The notes: generated by a model from the letters alone, not told the origin. A stretch of DNA of 64,000 bases from Hyphomicrobiales bacterium (GCA_021732215.1 JAKFVL010000018.1:62001-126000), one strand, 5' to 3'. Shown: positions 16,826 to 26,469, counted from the first letter of the stretch. Translations and numbers: made by a program.

Positions 16826-18340
16826 ATGGCCGAGCCCGATCCGATGATGCAGAGTTCGACATCTCCGACGCTCGAAGACCTGCTTCGCCGCATCGCCGCG
16901 CGCAAGCCTGACGGGCCTGCACTGATCGACCCGGCCGACAAGCTGCGCATCACTGGCCAGCCGTCTCGAACCATGACCTTCGCCGAGGCCGATAGCGCAA
17001 TCACCGCGATCGCGACGCATTTCATCGACAGCGGATTGCCCTCAGGATCTGTGATCGCCATCCAGCTCCCCAACACCATCGAGTTTTCGCTGACCGTACT
17101 TGGTGCTTTCCGCGCGGGCCTCGTGGTGACATTGCTGCCCCAGCTCTGGCGCCAGGCCGACCTCGCGATGGCGCTCAATCGCACAGGCGCACGAGCCATC
17201 GTCACCACGAGCCGGATCGACGGCGTCAGCCATGCCGAGATCGCGATGAATGCGGCGGCCGAAGCGTTCTCGATCCGCCATGTGTTCGGCTTCGGCGACA
17301 ACCTGCCCGAAGGCATGGACTCGCTGGACCGGGTCATCGCCAATCCCGCTTTGCCAGCGCTGTTTCCGGCGATCGATGCGCGGCGGCCGGCGATCATCAC
17401 CTTCGACATGACGCCGGAAGGCTGGCGTCCTGTCCCCCGCTCGCACATGAGCCTGATGGCGGCCGGCCTCGCGCTGTTCCTCGAGGGCCGCCTGCCGCAG
17501 GGCGCACGCATTCTCTCCACCATCGCGCCTGCATCGCTGGCAGGCATCTGCGGCTCGACCGTTATCTGGCTCCTGAGCGGCGGCACGCTAAGTCATCATC
17601 ATCCGCTCGATATCGATGCGCTTGGTGCGCAACTCCAGCGCGATACCTGCAATGCAATCGTCTTGCCGGCCCAACTGGCGTTCAAGCTGGCTGAGAGCAA
17701 CAAGCTGCAAGGGCTCGCACCACCGGCAGAGATTATCGGTCTATGGCGAACACCCGAGCAAGTCGCGGCAAGTGCGGCATGGACCAGCCCGGGCCAGCGC
17801 ATGACCGATGTCTACCTGTTCGGCGAGACGGGCCTGTTCGGCTCCCGGCGCGCCGATAACGGCTTGCCCGTGCCGATCAAGGCCGGACACCACCGCGCAC
17901 CCAGCGATGTACCGGGTGCGACGGTGGCTTGCGAAATCCTTGTCACGCCACACGGTACGCTGGCCATGCGCGGGCCGATGGTTCCGGTTGCCGCCTATGC
18001 TCCGCCATCCTCCGAGAGGTCGCTGACGGCGCAGCCCGCCGTCGACTACGTCGATACCGGGTTCGCCGCGCGGCGCGATCGTACATCGGGCGAGATCAGG
18101 ATCACCGCGCCGCCAAACGGTCTCGTCAACGTTGGCGGCTATCGTTTCCTGGCCGACGATCTCCAGCAATGGGCCAGACGCCTGTCGCAGGGCGCTATGC
18201 TGACCGCGCTTCCGGACCGGATCAACGGACACCGGCTGGCGGGGCGCGCCATCGACAACGCGCGGGCGCGCGAGGCGCTGGCCGAACTCGGCCTCAATCC
18301 ACTGATGAGCGAAGCGTTTCGCGATCGAACCGCAACCTGA
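16826..18340 (+). CDS. Divergent AMP-binding (adenylate-forming) enzyme-like protein
   Basis: A 504-residue protein with the overall plan of acyl/aryl-CoA ligases. An SGSVIAIQLPNTIEF-type early motif is present, LFGETGLFG sits where the A5 motif is expected, DTGFAARRD resembles the A7 region and LVNVGGYRF the A8 hinge. The phosphate-binding A3 loop (normally Ser/Thr/Gly-rich with a Lys) reads ITFDMTPEGWRPVPRSH, and no catalytic A10 lysine is visible at the C-terminus. Activity may be altered or lost. The ATG at 16826 follows the stop of the YejA-like gene by 4 bases, so the two are probably co-transcribed. Confidence 0.78.
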   Translation: MAEPDPMMQSSTSPTLEDLLRRIAARKPDGPALIDPADKLRITGQPSRTMTFAEADSAITAIATHFIDSGLPSGSVIAIQLPNTIEFSLTVLGAFRAGLVVTLLPQLWRQADLAMALNRTGARAIVTTSRIDGVSHAEIAMNAAAEAFSIRHVFGFGDNLPEGMDSLDRVIANPALPALFPAIDARRPAIITFDMTPEGWRPVPRSHMSLMAAGLALFLEGRLPQGARILSTIAPASLAGICGSTVIWLLSGGTLSHHHPLDIDALGAQLQRDTCNAIVLPAQLAFKLAESNKLQGLAPPAEIIGLWRTPEQVAASAAWTSPGQRMTDVYLFGETGLFGSRRADNGLPVPIKAGHHRAPSDVPGATVACEILVTPHGTLAMRGPMVPVAAYAPPSSERSLTAQPAVDYVDTGFAARRDRTSGEIRITAPPNGLVNVGGYRFLADDLQQWARRLSQGAMLTALPDRINGHRLAGRAIDNARAREALAELGLNPLMSEAFRDRTAT

Positions 18341-18479
18341 TTGTGAACACGCGGACGCCGTTCATTTCCCAATCCGCGTGCGGTTGCAAATCTGCGCGTT
18401 TTATTGACCTGCCATTAAGGCCGACGCCCTAGGCTTTCCGGAATTGCAATCCTGGATCCGCAAAGCAGTCCGAAAGCCG

Positions 18480-19718
18480 ATGTCCCAGCAAGGTCCGATT
18501 CTTTTCGTCTCCGGCACGGAGCGTCTGCCGCTCGCCATAGCCCTCGATGACTGCAAGCTGTTTCCGCTGATCGACAGCAACTGGGCGGACGCCGCCGACG
18601 CCGTCGAACGGCTGATGCCCGCGGCCGTGATTGCGGACCTTTCCGGTTCGGATGACTTCTCTCTCAAGGCGCTCGCTGACAAGGCCGGCTCCATGCCGCT
18701 TTATCTGCCCATGATCGGCATCGATCCGGTTGGCGAGGTGCCCGCGAACATCCTGCCCTATTCGAGCGGGCGCGGTTTCGACGGCTTGCTGGCTCGTCTC
18801 AATGCGGCGCTGCGAGTCCGCACCCTTCACGCAACCATCGAGCGTCGGCTGAACGACGACAGCGCGATGCCAGTGCGAATTCCACACTCCGATCCGCTGG
18901 ACGACGCAACGGTGCTTCTGGTCGGCCGCGGTGCATCGTATCCGTCCCTCTCGGTGGCGCTCGGTGAGCGTGTCGCCGTCATCGGCTCCTTGAGCCTTGA
19001 AGCCGCGATCAGCCATCTCAACGCGCGCGATCTCGACGGAGTGGTGATCGGCGCTGGATTCAGCGCCCGCGTGCTGGACAATTTCATCACAACGCTCGCC
19101 GACGACACCCGCTTCCGCCATCTGCCGGTGATCGTCAGTGGCCTGCCGCTGGACGCGATCGGCAAGCAGCCACTCGCCAATCTCGAATTTGCGTCCGGCG
19201 ATGCCGCGACGGTCGCCGCGATTGCCTTGCCATTCATCCGTCAGCATGCGCTCGATTCGCGACTGGCGCGAACCCTGAAGTCGATCGAGTCTGGCGGGCT
19301 GCTCGATCCGCGCAGCGGGCTGATGACCGAGAGCGCATTTGGACGGGAATTCACATCAGCAGTGACCGACTCGATCTCGCGGGGCGCCGGCTTGTCGGCC
19401 GCGCGTTTCCTGTTCGATCAGGCGAGCGAGCGAACCCGTCTCGACGCGGCGCGGATTCTCAGCCGCCTGATGCGGCGTTTTGATTTTGCCACGCTTCACG
19501 CGGATGGCTCGATCACAGCTGCCTTCGCGGAGACCGATTTGCGCGAGGCCCATGTGATCGCCCGCCGGATCGCCAGCGTCGTCAAGCACACCATGCACGC
19601 ATCGCGGCGCGAAGCTCCGGCCGACCCGCACGTCAGCGTGGCAACGCTGCTCGCGAAAGATACGCCGGACAGGCTGCTCGCAAGGCTTCAGGGCAACGAC
19701 CAGCGCGCGGCGTCGTAG
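18480..19718 (+). CDS. Degenerate GGDEF-like regulatory protein
   Basis: A 412-residue cytoplasmic protein without membrane segments. The first part has two receiver-like alpha/beta units (ILFVSGTERLPLAIALDD; a VLLVGRG strand near residue 140). The last 140 residues follow the layout of a GGDEF domain, with LDPRSGLMTESAF in place of the D-x-LTGLxNR entry motif and RTRLDAARILSRLMRRFDFA before the active loop. The loop itself reads HADGSITAAF and not GG(D/E)EF, so diguanylate cyclase activity is unlikely. The ATG at 18480 is preferred over a TTG 36 bases earlier; ribosome sites are weak. Function unknown. Confidence 0.65.
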   Translation: MSQQGPILFVSGTERLPLAIALDDCKLFPLIDSNWADAADAVERLMPAAVIADLSGSDDFSLKALADKAGSMPLYLPMIGIDPVGEVPANILPYSSGRGFDGLLARLNAALRVRTLHATIERRLNDDSAMPVRIPHSDPLDDATVLLVGRGASYPSLSVALGERVAVIGSLSLEAAISHLNARDLDGVVIGAGFSARVLDNFITTLADDTRFRHLPVIVSGLPLDAIGKQPLANLEFASGDAATVAAIALPFIRQHALDSRLARTLKSIESGGLLDPRSGLMTESAFGREFTSAVTDSISRGAGLSAARFLFDQASERTRLDAARILSRLMRRFDFATLHADGSITAAFAETDLREAHVIARRIASVVKHTMHASRREAPADPHVSVATLLAKDTPDRLLARLQGNDQRAAS

Positions 19719-19726
19719 CCAATCCC

Positions 19727-19752
19727 GTCGTCTCCGCTAAAGTGGGGACGAC
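19727..19752. terminator. Small hairpin between convergent GGDEF-like gene and mfd
   Basis: GTCGTCTCC (19727-19735) pairs with GGGGACGAC (19744-19752), one G-T wobble, with an 8-base loop. There is no clear T-run. It could be a remnant of a palindromic repeat used as a terminator. Confidence 0.4.
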
Positions 19753-19760
19753 AATACAAA

Positions 19761-22700
19761 TCACGCCGCCTTGCGCGCCTCAGCGAGGTTGGCGAGGTCG
19801 AGCAGAATCTGCGTCACGCCCATCATGCGCTCTTCCGGCGTATCCCATTCCTGGAAGAACACGACCCTCATGTCGGGGCGCACCTTGGCCGCCTGACCGT
19901 GCTGGCGGATGAAGGCCACCAGCCGATCCGGCTGCGCGAAACTGTTGTCGCGGAACGAGATTACCGCTCCCTTCGGTCCGGCATCGACCTTCTCGACATT
20001 GGCCCGGCGGCAGTAAGTCTTGATCGCGGCGATCTTGAACAGATAACGTACCTCGTCCGGCAGTGGGCCAAAGCGGTCGCGCAACTCCGCGCCGAAATTC
20101 TCGATGGCGTCGTCGGTCTCCAGGTCCGCGAGGCGGCGGTAGAGCGACAACCGCACCGCCAGATCGGGTACGAACTCTTCGGGAATGAGCACCGGCATGC
20201 CGAGCGTGATCTGCGGCGACCAGCGATCGGCGACCGGCTCGACGATGCCGGCCTTGAGATTGACGATCGCCTCCTCCAGCATCGACTGATACAGCTCGAA
20301 GCCGACCTCCTTGATGTGTCCGGACTGCTCCTCGCCGAGCAGATTGCCCGATCCGCGAATGTCGAGATCGTGCGAGGCAAGCTGGAAGCCCGCGCCCAGC
20401 GTATCGAGCGATTGCAGCACCTGGAGCCGGCGTTCGGCCTGTGCGGTGATCTTGTGCGACGCCGGCAGCGTGAACAGCGCGTAGGCGCGCAGCTTGGAGC
20501 GCCCGACCCGGCCGCGTAACTGATAGAGCTGCGCGAGACCGAACATGTCGGCGCGATGCACGATCATGGTGTTGGCGGTCGGAATATCGAGACCGGACTC
20601 GATGATCGTGGTCGACAACAGGATGTCGTACTTGCCATCGTAGAACGCCGACATGATGTCCTCGATCACGGTCGGCGGCATCTGGCCGTGAGCAACCGCC
20701 ACCTTCATCTCAGGCACGTGCTTGTCGAGGAAATCCCTGGCCTCGGCGAGATCATCGATGCGCGGACACACATAAAACGCCTGTCCGCCGCGATAGCGCT
20801 CGCGCAGCAACGCCTCACGCACCATCAGCGGATCGAACGGCGCCACGAAGGTGCGCACCGCGAGCCGGTCGATCGGCGGCGACGCGATGATCGACAGATC
20901 GCGCACCCCGGTCAGCGCCAGTTGCAGGGTTCGCGGGATCGGCGTGGCCGACAGCGTCAGCACATGCACCTCGGCGCGGAGCTGCTTCAGCCGCTCCTTG
21001 TGCGTGACGCCGAAATGCTGTTCTTCATCGACCACCAAGAGACCGAGGTCGCGGAACTTGATCGCCTTGCCGAGCAGCGCATGGGTGCCGATCACGATAT
21101 CGACCGACCCGTCGGTGAGACCCTTCTTGGTCTGCGTCAATTCCTTGGACGACACCAGCCGCGACGCCTGCGCGACATTGACGGGGAAGCCCTTGAAGCG
21201 CTCGGTGAAAGTTTTGGTGTGCTGCCGCGCCAGCAGCGTGGTGGGCACCACGACCGCAACCTGTTTGCCTTCGAGCGCCACGGCAAACGCCGCGCGCAGC
21301 GCCACCTCGGTCTTGCCGAAGCCGACGTCGCCGCAGATCAGGCGGTCCATCGGACGGCCGGTCTCGAGGTCTTTGAGAGTCGATGTGATCGCTCCCAACT
21401 GATCCTCGGTTTCCTCATAGGGGAAACGGGCGCAGAATTCGTCGTAGGTGCCAGCCGTCGGCACGAACTTCGGCGCTTCATGCAACTGCCGCTCGGCCGC
21501 AATCTTGATGAGGTCGCCCGCGATCTCGCGAATCCGGCTCTTGAGCTTGGCCTTGCGCGCCTGCCAGCCGCTGCCGCCGAGCTTGTCGAGTTCGACGCTG
21601 GTCTGCTCCGAACCATAGCGTGACAGCAGTTCGATGTTCTCGACCGGCAGAAACAGCTTCGCGCCCAGCGCATAGTGCAGTTCGAGACAGTCGTGCGGCG
21701 CGCCCGCGACATCGAGCGTCTGCAGGCCGATAAAACGCCCGATGCCGTGTTCGACATGGACGACCAGATCGCCAGTGGTCAGGCTGGTGACTTCGGAAAT
21801 GAAGTTTTCCAGCTTGCGGCTGGCCTTGCGCGGCCGCACCAGCCGGTCGCCGAGGATGTCCTGCTCGCTGATGACCGCGATGGCATCGGTCTCAAAACCG
21901 GACTCGAGGCCGACGACCGCCAGCATAGTTTCGTTGCGCGGCGTTGCCTGCACCACACGCCAGGTGTTGACGGAGGTGAGGTTCAGCAGCTTGTGGTCCT
22001 TGAGCATCGAGGCCATGCGTTCACGCGAGCCTTCGCTCCACAACGCGATGACAACCTTCTTGCGCGCGGCTTGCAGGCCGTTGACGTGGGCTGCGACCGC
22101 CTCGAACACGTTGATCGTGCTGTCGCCGCGCTCCGGCGCGAAGTCACGCCCGGCCCGCGCGCCAATATCAATCACATCGGTCGAATCCGGCATCGCGAAC
22201 GGCGTGATCCGCGCCAATGGCATCGCGTCGAGGCGTTTGCTCCACTCGGCCTCAGACAGATACAGCCGGTCCGGCGGCAACGGCTTGTACGGCGCGCCGC
22301 CGCCCGCCATGCCCATCGTCTCGCGGCGGGCCTCGTAGTAATCGCTGATTTGCTTGAAACGTTCGCGGGCGGAGTCCTCACCCTGGGATTCGATCGCGAT
22401 CGGGGCAGCCCCCAGATAGTCGAACAGCGTATCCATTTTGTCGTGGAACAGCGGCAGCCAGTGCTCCATGCCGGGATGGCGGCGGCCCTCGCTGACGGCT
22501 TCGTACAGCAGATCGCCGCGCTCCGGCGCGCCGAACGCCGCCACATAGCCCATGCGAAAACGGCGGATGGTTTCGGTCACAAGCTGGAACTCGGACACCG
22601 GCACAAGATCGAGGCCGCGCATGTCGAGCAGCGTGCGTTGCGTTTCCGCGTCAAAGGTGCGGATCGATTCCAGCGTATCGCCGAAATAATCGAACCGCAC

Positions 22701-23273
22701 CGGTTGATCCAGACCGGCCGGAAACAGGTCGAGGATGCCGCCACGCACGGCGTATTCACCGCTTTCGCGCACCGTCGAGACGCGATTGTAGCCGTTGTGC
22801 TCAAGCCACGCGGTGACCGAGTCCATCGGCACGCGATGACCCGGCGCGACGGAGAGCGCCTGTGCCGCCACCACATCGCGCGCCGGCACGCGCTGAACAA
22901 TGGCGTTGACGGTCGTCAGCACGATCAGAGGCTTGTCGCTGCCGACCAGCCGCGACAGCTTCGCCAGCGTGGTCACGCGCTGCGCCAACACGCCGCCATG
23001 CGGCGAGACGCGGTCATAGGGTTGGCAGTCCCACGCCGGGAACTGCATCACGCCGATGTCCGGCGCGAAGAACTCCAGCGCGCGGGCCAGTTGCGCCATG
23101 CGCGGCCCGTCGCGGCACACGACGGCGAGGCTGACGGCGGGCGCATTGGGTTTCGCAGCAACCGCGCGCGCAAGATCGGAAACAATCAGTCCCTCCGCGC
23201 CCTCCGCGACATTGGCGAGCGTGAGCGCGCGGCCGGGCGCGAGCAATTCGGCGGGAGAACGGGGCTTCGCCAT
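19761..23273 (-). CDS. mfd: Transcription-repair coupling factor Mfd
   Basis: A 1170-residue DNA translocase that removes stalled RNA polymerase and recruits UvrA to template-strand damage. Domains in order: a UvrB-like N-terminal region with YDRVSPHGGVLAQR; the RNA polymerase-interaction domain around DLVVHVEHGIGRFIGL; RecG-like helicase motifs with Walker A ICGDVGFGKTEVALRA and motif II VVDEEQHFGV; LSATPIPRT and QLRGRVGRS; and a C-terminal domain. The ATG at 23273 is used; the adjacent GTG is also possible. It starts 10 bases after the sdhE stop. Length and motifs are normal. UvrA, its partner, is encoded at 53 kb. Confidence 0.96.
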   Translation of the reverse strand: MAKPRSPAELLAPGRALTLANVAEGAEGLIVSDLARAVAAKPNAPAVSLAVVCRDGPRMAQLARALEFFAPDIGVMQFPAWDCQPYDRVSPHGGVLAQRVTTLAKLSRLVGSDKPLIVLTTVNAIVQRVPARDVVAAQALSVAPGHRVPMDSVTAWLEHNGYNRVSTVRESGEYAVRGGILDLFPAGLDQPVRFDYFGDTLESIRTFDAETQRTLLDMRGLDLVPVSEFQLVTETIRRFRMGYVAAFGAPERGDLLYEAVSEGRRHPGMEHWLPLFHDKMDTLFDYLGAAPIAIESQGEDSARERFKQISDYYEARRETMGMAGGGAPYKPLPPDRLYLSEAEWSKRLDAMPLARITPFAMPDSTDVIDIGARAGRDFAPERGDSTINVFEAVAAHVNGLQAARKKVVIALWSEGSRERMASMLKDHKLLNLTSVNTWRVVQATPRNETMLAVVGLESGFETDAIAVISEQDILGDRLVRPRKASRKLENFISEVTSLTTGDLVVHVEHGIGRFIGLQTLDVAGAPHDCLELHYALGAKLFLPVENIELLSRYGSEQTSVELDKLGGSGWQARKAKLKSRIREIAGDLIKIAAERQLHEAPKFVPTAGTYDEFCARFPYEETEDQLGAITSTLKDLETGRPMDRLICGDVGFGKTEVALRAAFAVALEGKQVAVVVPTTLLARQHTKTFTERFKGFPVNVAQASRLVSSKELTQTKKGLTDGSVDIVIGTHALLGKAIKFRDLGLLVVDEEQHFGVTHKERLKQLRAEVHVLTLSATPIPRTLQLALTGVRDLSIIASPPIDRLAVRTFVAPFDPLMVREALLRERYRGGQAFYVCPRIDDLAEARDFLDKHVPEMKVAVAHGQMPPTVIEDIMSAFYDGKYDILLSTTIIESGLDIPTANTMIVHRADMFGLAQLYQLRGRVGRSKLRAYALFTLPASHKITAQAERRLQVLQSLDTLGAGFQLASHDLDIRGSGNLLGEEQSGHIKEVGFELYQSMLEEAIVNLKAGIVEPVADRWSPQITLGMPVLIPEEFVPDLAVRLSLYRRLADLETDDAIENFGAELRDRFGPLPDEVRYLFKIAAIKTYCRRANVEKVDAGPKGAVISFRDNSFAQPDRLVAFIRQHGQAAKVRPDMRVVFFQEWDTPEERMMGVTQILLDLANLAEARKAA

Positions 23274-23283
23274 CACAGCGCCA

Positions 23284-23568
23284 TCACAGTGCCGCCGGGC
23301 GGAACGCCTTGATGCGCTCGAACATCGCGCCCGCGAACTCCGGTCCCGGCTCGGCTGTTCCGGTCAGCGCCGCGTAGAGATCGGGGTCGGTTGCCTCGAT
23401 CAAATGCTCCAGCTGATCGACCTCGCTTTCGCTGAGATCGCCGATATGGGCATCGGCAAACCGGCCAAGCAGCAGGTCCATCTCCCGCGTTCCGCGATGC
23501 CAGCAGCGGAACAACAGCCGCTTGCGCCTGACATCCAGCCCGTCGCTCGATCGTGTCGTCCCGGTCAT
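23284..23568 (-). CDS. sdhE: Succinate dehydrogenase FAD assembly factor SdhE
   Basis: A 94-residue small helical protein of the SdhE/Sdh5 family, which promotes covalent attachment of FAD to the succinate dehydrogenase flavoprotein. The family core is visible as RRKRLLFRCWHRGTREMD, with the conserved R-G-x-x-E-x-D at residues 25-31. The ATG at 23568 is chosen on family length; the frame continues upstream through a palindromic repeat but is not protein-like there. The recG-sdhE divergent gap upstream holds two repeats. Followed by mfd after 10 bases, a likely two-gene transcript. Confidence 0.92.
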   Translation of the reverse strand: MTGTTRSSDGLDVRRKRLLFRCWHRGTREMDLLLGRFADAHIGDLSESEVDQLEHLIEATDPDLYAALTGTAEPGPEFAGAMFERIKAFRPAAL

Positions 23569-23589
23569 CGTGTCCCGCTTCTTCTTTTT

Positions 23590-23638
23590 GCGCATGATCT
23601 GGTCCGAAAACCGGTCCCCACTTTTCGGGATCATGCGC
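23590..23638. repeat. Rhizobiales-type 49-bp palindromic intergenic repeat
   Basis: Perfect end arms GCGCATGATC (23590-23599) and GATCATGCGC (23629-23638) enclose CCGAAAA and TTTTCGG, giving a long near-perfect cruciform. I recognise the pattern (GCGCATGATC...CGGTTTTCGG...) as a very common intergenic repeat of Rhizobiales. It lies 22 bases before the sdhE start, so it may be part of the sdhE leader. Confidence 0.8.
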
Positions 23639-23717
23639 GATCCCAACGGCAAACGCCCGGACGTGCCGGGCGAGCATGCATATACGGGAAATCCAAAGTT
23701 CTGCCAGCGTTTCGTGT

Positions 23718-23811
23718 CGTCATGCCCGGCTTTATGCTGGGCAACCGCGTCTTTTAGTCGTGCCTGACAGCCGCTAAGACGTGGATGGCCGGAACAGGTC
23801 CGGCCATGACG
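23718..23811. repeat. Intergenic mosaic palindrome (CGTCATGCCCGGC type)
   Basis: CGTCATG (23718-23724) and CATGACG (23805-23811) form the outer arms. Two inner hairpins are GCCCGGC-ttta-tGCTGGGC and GGCCGGA-acag-gTCCGGCC. It lies just upstream of recG. The same end sequences characterise a multi-copy repeat in Bradyrhizobium-type genomes; copy number needs a genome search. Confidence 0.75.
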
Positions 23812-23827
23812 CTGAATTTGCAAGCTG

Positions 23828-25930
23828 ATGCGCCCGGATATTCTACATAAGCTCTTTGCGCCGGTCACGAGCCTTTCCGGCGTCGGGCCGAAGCAGGACA
23901 AGCTGCTGCGCTTTCTGCTGAGCCACGACGAGACGCCGCGGCTGGTCGATCTGTTGCTCCATCTGCCTGCAAGCGTGATCGATCGCCGGGCGCGGCCGAA
24001 GATTCGCGATGTCGTTCCGGGCTCCGTGGTGACGCTGGAGGTGACCATCGACCGGCACCGTCCGACCCCGCCCGGCCGCTCGCGCGTGCCGTATCTGGTC
24101 TACGCCAGCGACGACACCGGCGACGTGGTGCTGACCTACTTCCGCGCCAAGGCCGATTACGTCGAGAAGCTCTTGCCGGTCGGCGAGAAACGCTACGTCT
24201 CCGGCACCGCTCAGATGTACGACGGTACGTTACAGATGACGCATCCCGACCGTGTAGTCAGCGAGGCAGACCTTGCGAAGCTCTCGCTGATCGAGCCGGT
24301 CTATCCGCTCACCGAGGGTCTCGCGCTTGGCTCGCTGCGCCGCGCGATCGCGCAGGCGCTTTTGCGACTGCCCGCCATGCCGGAGTGGATTTCCGAGGAG
24401 GTGCTGCGCCGCTGTAAATTCCCGGCCTGGAGCGAGGCGCTGCATCGCGTTCATGAGCCGCGCGAACTCACCGACGTGTTGCCGCAACAGCGGTATTGGT
24501 CGCGACTGGCGTTCGACGAACTGCTCGCAGGTCAACTGGCGCTGGCGCTGGTGCGTGCGCAATTGCGCCGTCCGGCGGGTGCGCGCCATACCGGCGACGG
24601 CCATTTGCGGCGAAAAGTCATCGATGGACTGCCCTATGCGCTGACTAAATCGCAGCAGGACGCCGCTGCCGCGATCGCCGACGACCTGCAGAAGCCGCTG
24701 CGAATGTTGAGGCTGCTACAGGGCGATGTCGGCTCCGGCAAGACCGTGGTCGCGTTGCTCGCTGCTGCGGCCGTTGCCGAGGCCGGCAAGCAGGCGGCCA
24801 TCATGGCGCCGACGGAAATTCTCGCCCGGCAGCATATCAAGACCATTACCCCGCTCGCTGAACGCGCCGGCATTCGCGTGGCCATCCTCACCGGCCGCGA
24901 GAAAGGCAAAGAACGCCGCGCGATACTATCGAAGCTCGAAGCCGGCGAACTCGATTTGCTGGTCGGCACCCATGCGCTGATTCAGGACGACGTCGTATTC
25001 AAGGCGTTGGCGCTCGCTGTCGTCGATGAACAGCATCGCTTCGGCGTGCGCGAGCGGCTTGCGCTGACGCAAAAAGGCGAAGCGGTGGATGTGCTGGTGC
25101 TCAGTGCCACGCCGATTCCACGCACGCTGGTGCTGACTTACTTCGGCGACATGGATATTTCCGAACTGCGCGAAAAGCCCGCGGGGCGCCAACCGATCGA
25201 TACCCGTGCCGTCCCCGCAAACCGCCTCAATGAGGTGATCGACGCGGTCGGCCGCGCCATCAAGGCGAAACGCCGGGTCTACTGGATTTGTCCGCTGGTT
25301 GAGGAAAGCGACAAGATCGACAACCTGATCGACGCCGAACAGCGTTTTGCCGGTCTGCAAAAACGCTTCGGCGATCACGTCGGCCTCGTCCACGGCAAGC
25401 TGAAAGGCGCGGAGAAGGACCAGGCGATGATGCAGTTCGCGTCCGGCGAAATTTCAGTGCTGGTCGCAACGACCGTGGTCGAGGTCGGCGTCGACGTTCC
25501 GGCGGCCAGCGTCATGGTGATCGAAAACGCCGAACGCTTCGGCCTCGCACAATTGCACCAATTGCGCGGCCGCATCGGGCGCGGATCTGAAGCCTCGACC
25601 TGCATCCTGCTGTATCGCGAGCCGCTGTCGGAGATGTCGAAAGCGCGGCTGAGCGTCATCCGCGAGACGACCGACGGTTTTCGAATTGCGGAGGAAGATC
25701 TACGGTTGCGCGGCGAAGGCGACGTGCTCGGCACGCGCCAGAGCGGGCTGCCCGGTTTCCGGATCGCGCGGGCCGAATTTCATGCGCAACTGATCGCGCA
25801 GGCGCGCGACGAGGCGTTGCGCATCATGAAAGACAATCCGAGACTGACCGGCATGCATGGCGAGGCGCTGCGCGCCCTGCTCTATTTGTTTGAACGTGAT
25901 GAGGCGATCCCGCTGCTCACGGCGGGATAG
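23828..25930 (+). CDS. recG: ATP-dependent DNA helicase RecG
   Basis: A 700-residue branch-migration helicase that remodels stalled forks and Holliday junctions. An N-terminal wedge/OB domain (VVTLEVTIDRH, then VPYLVYASDDTGDVVLTYF) precedes the helicase core. Walker A is LLQGDVGSGKTVVALLAAA, motif II AVVDEQHRFGV and motif III LSATPIPRTL, followed by LRGRIGRG and a C-terminal RecG-specific stretch. The ATG at 23828 gives the usual length. It is divergent from sdhE across a 259-bp gap that is mostly palindromic repeats. Followed 18 bases later by a small P-loop kinase gene. Confidence 0.96.
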   Translation: MRPDILHKLFAPVTSLSGVGPKQDKLLRFLLSHDETPRLVDLLLHLPASVIDRRARPKIRDVVPGSVVTLEVTIDRHRPTPPGRSRVPYLVYASDDTGDVVLTYFRAKADYVEKLLPVGEKRYVSGTAQMYDGTLQMTHPDRVVSEADLAKLSLIEPVYPLTEGLALGSLRRAIAQALLRLPAMPEWISEEVLRRCKFPAWSEALHRVHEPRELTDVLPQQRYWSRLAFDELLAGQLALALVRAQLRRPAGARHTGDGHLRRKVIDGLPYALTKSQQDAAAAIADDLQKPLRMLRLLQGDVGSGKTVVALLAAAAVAEAGKQAAIMAPTEILARQHIKTITPLAERAGIRVAILTGREKGKERRAILSKLEAGELDLLVGTHALIQDDVVFKALALAVVDEQHRFGVRERLALTQKGEAVDVLVLSATPIPRTLVLTYFGDMDISELREKPAGRQPIDTRAVPANRLNEVIDAVGRAIKAKRRVYWICPLVEESDKIDNLIDAEQRFAGLQKRFGDHVGLVHGKLKGAEKDQAMMQFASGEISVLVATTVVEVGVDVPAASVMVIENAERFGLAQLHQLRGRIGRGSEASTCILLYREPLSEMSKARLSVIRETTDGFRIAEEDLRLRGEGDVLGTRQSGLPGFRIARAEFHAQLIAQARDEALRIMKDNPRLTGMHGEALRALLYLFERDEAIPLLTAG

Positions 25931-25948
25931 CCAGAACGAGCAAAACAC

Positions 25949-26443
25949 ATGGAGACGATCCGTCCGACAACCCTGTATCTCTTGTGCGGCAAGATCGCCG
26001 CTGGAAAGTCAACGCTTGCGCGCAAGCTCGCGGAGCGTCCCAAAACCATACTGGTCGCGATGGATGATTGGATGTCGCTGCTGTTCCCGTCGGAGAACAG
26101 GACGATCGAAGATTTTGCGCGCCTGTCCGCCCGGCTTCGCGCCGCCATGGCCCCGCACATCGTCGCCATCTTGCGGCAGGATGTCTCCGTGGTGCTCGAT
26201 TTCCCGGCCAACATGGCGAGTTGGCGCAGCTGGATGCGATCGCTGATCGCGCAAGCCAATGTCGCTCACGAGCTTCACCTGCTCGATTTTCCCGATGACA
26301 TCTGCAAGCAGCGGCTCGATCGGCGCAATGCGGATGCGAACCACCCGTATCAGATCGATGTCAAAACCTACGACCTGTTCACGGGCTATTTCGCTCCGCC
26401 AGAGCCGGACGAGGGCTTCAATATCGTACGCCACACGATCTGA
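25949..26443 (+). CDS. Small P-loop kinase-like protein (AAA/zeta-toxin-like fold)
   Basis: A 164-residue cytosolic NTPase. Walker A is GKIAAGKST at residues 14-22, an acidic strand VAMDDWMSLLF near 36-46 resembles the substrate-binding aspartates of chloramphenicol phosphotransferase and zeta-like kinases, and VVLDFPAN near 83-90 is the second acidic strand. RLDRRNADANHPYQID matches the lid arginines of this group. The substrate is unknown. No partner antitoxin gene is visible, so a toxin role is not supported. Just downstream of recG, probably on the same transcript. Confidence 0.75.
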   Translation: METIRPTTLYLLCGKIAAGKSTLARKLAERPKTILVAMDDWMSLLFPSENRTIEDFARLSARLRAAMAPHIVAILRQDVSVVLDFPANMASWRSWMRSLIAQANVAHELHLLDFPDDICKQRLDRRNADANHPYQIDVKTYDLFTGYFAPPEPDEGFNIVRHTI

Positions 26444-26469
26444 AGGAGTTCGCTACAGGCTTGCGCGCG

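Noticed and set aside
21675-23312. Open frame of 545 codons antisense to mfd
   Set aside because: Shadow frame with His/Arg-rich composition; Mfd is unambiguous.
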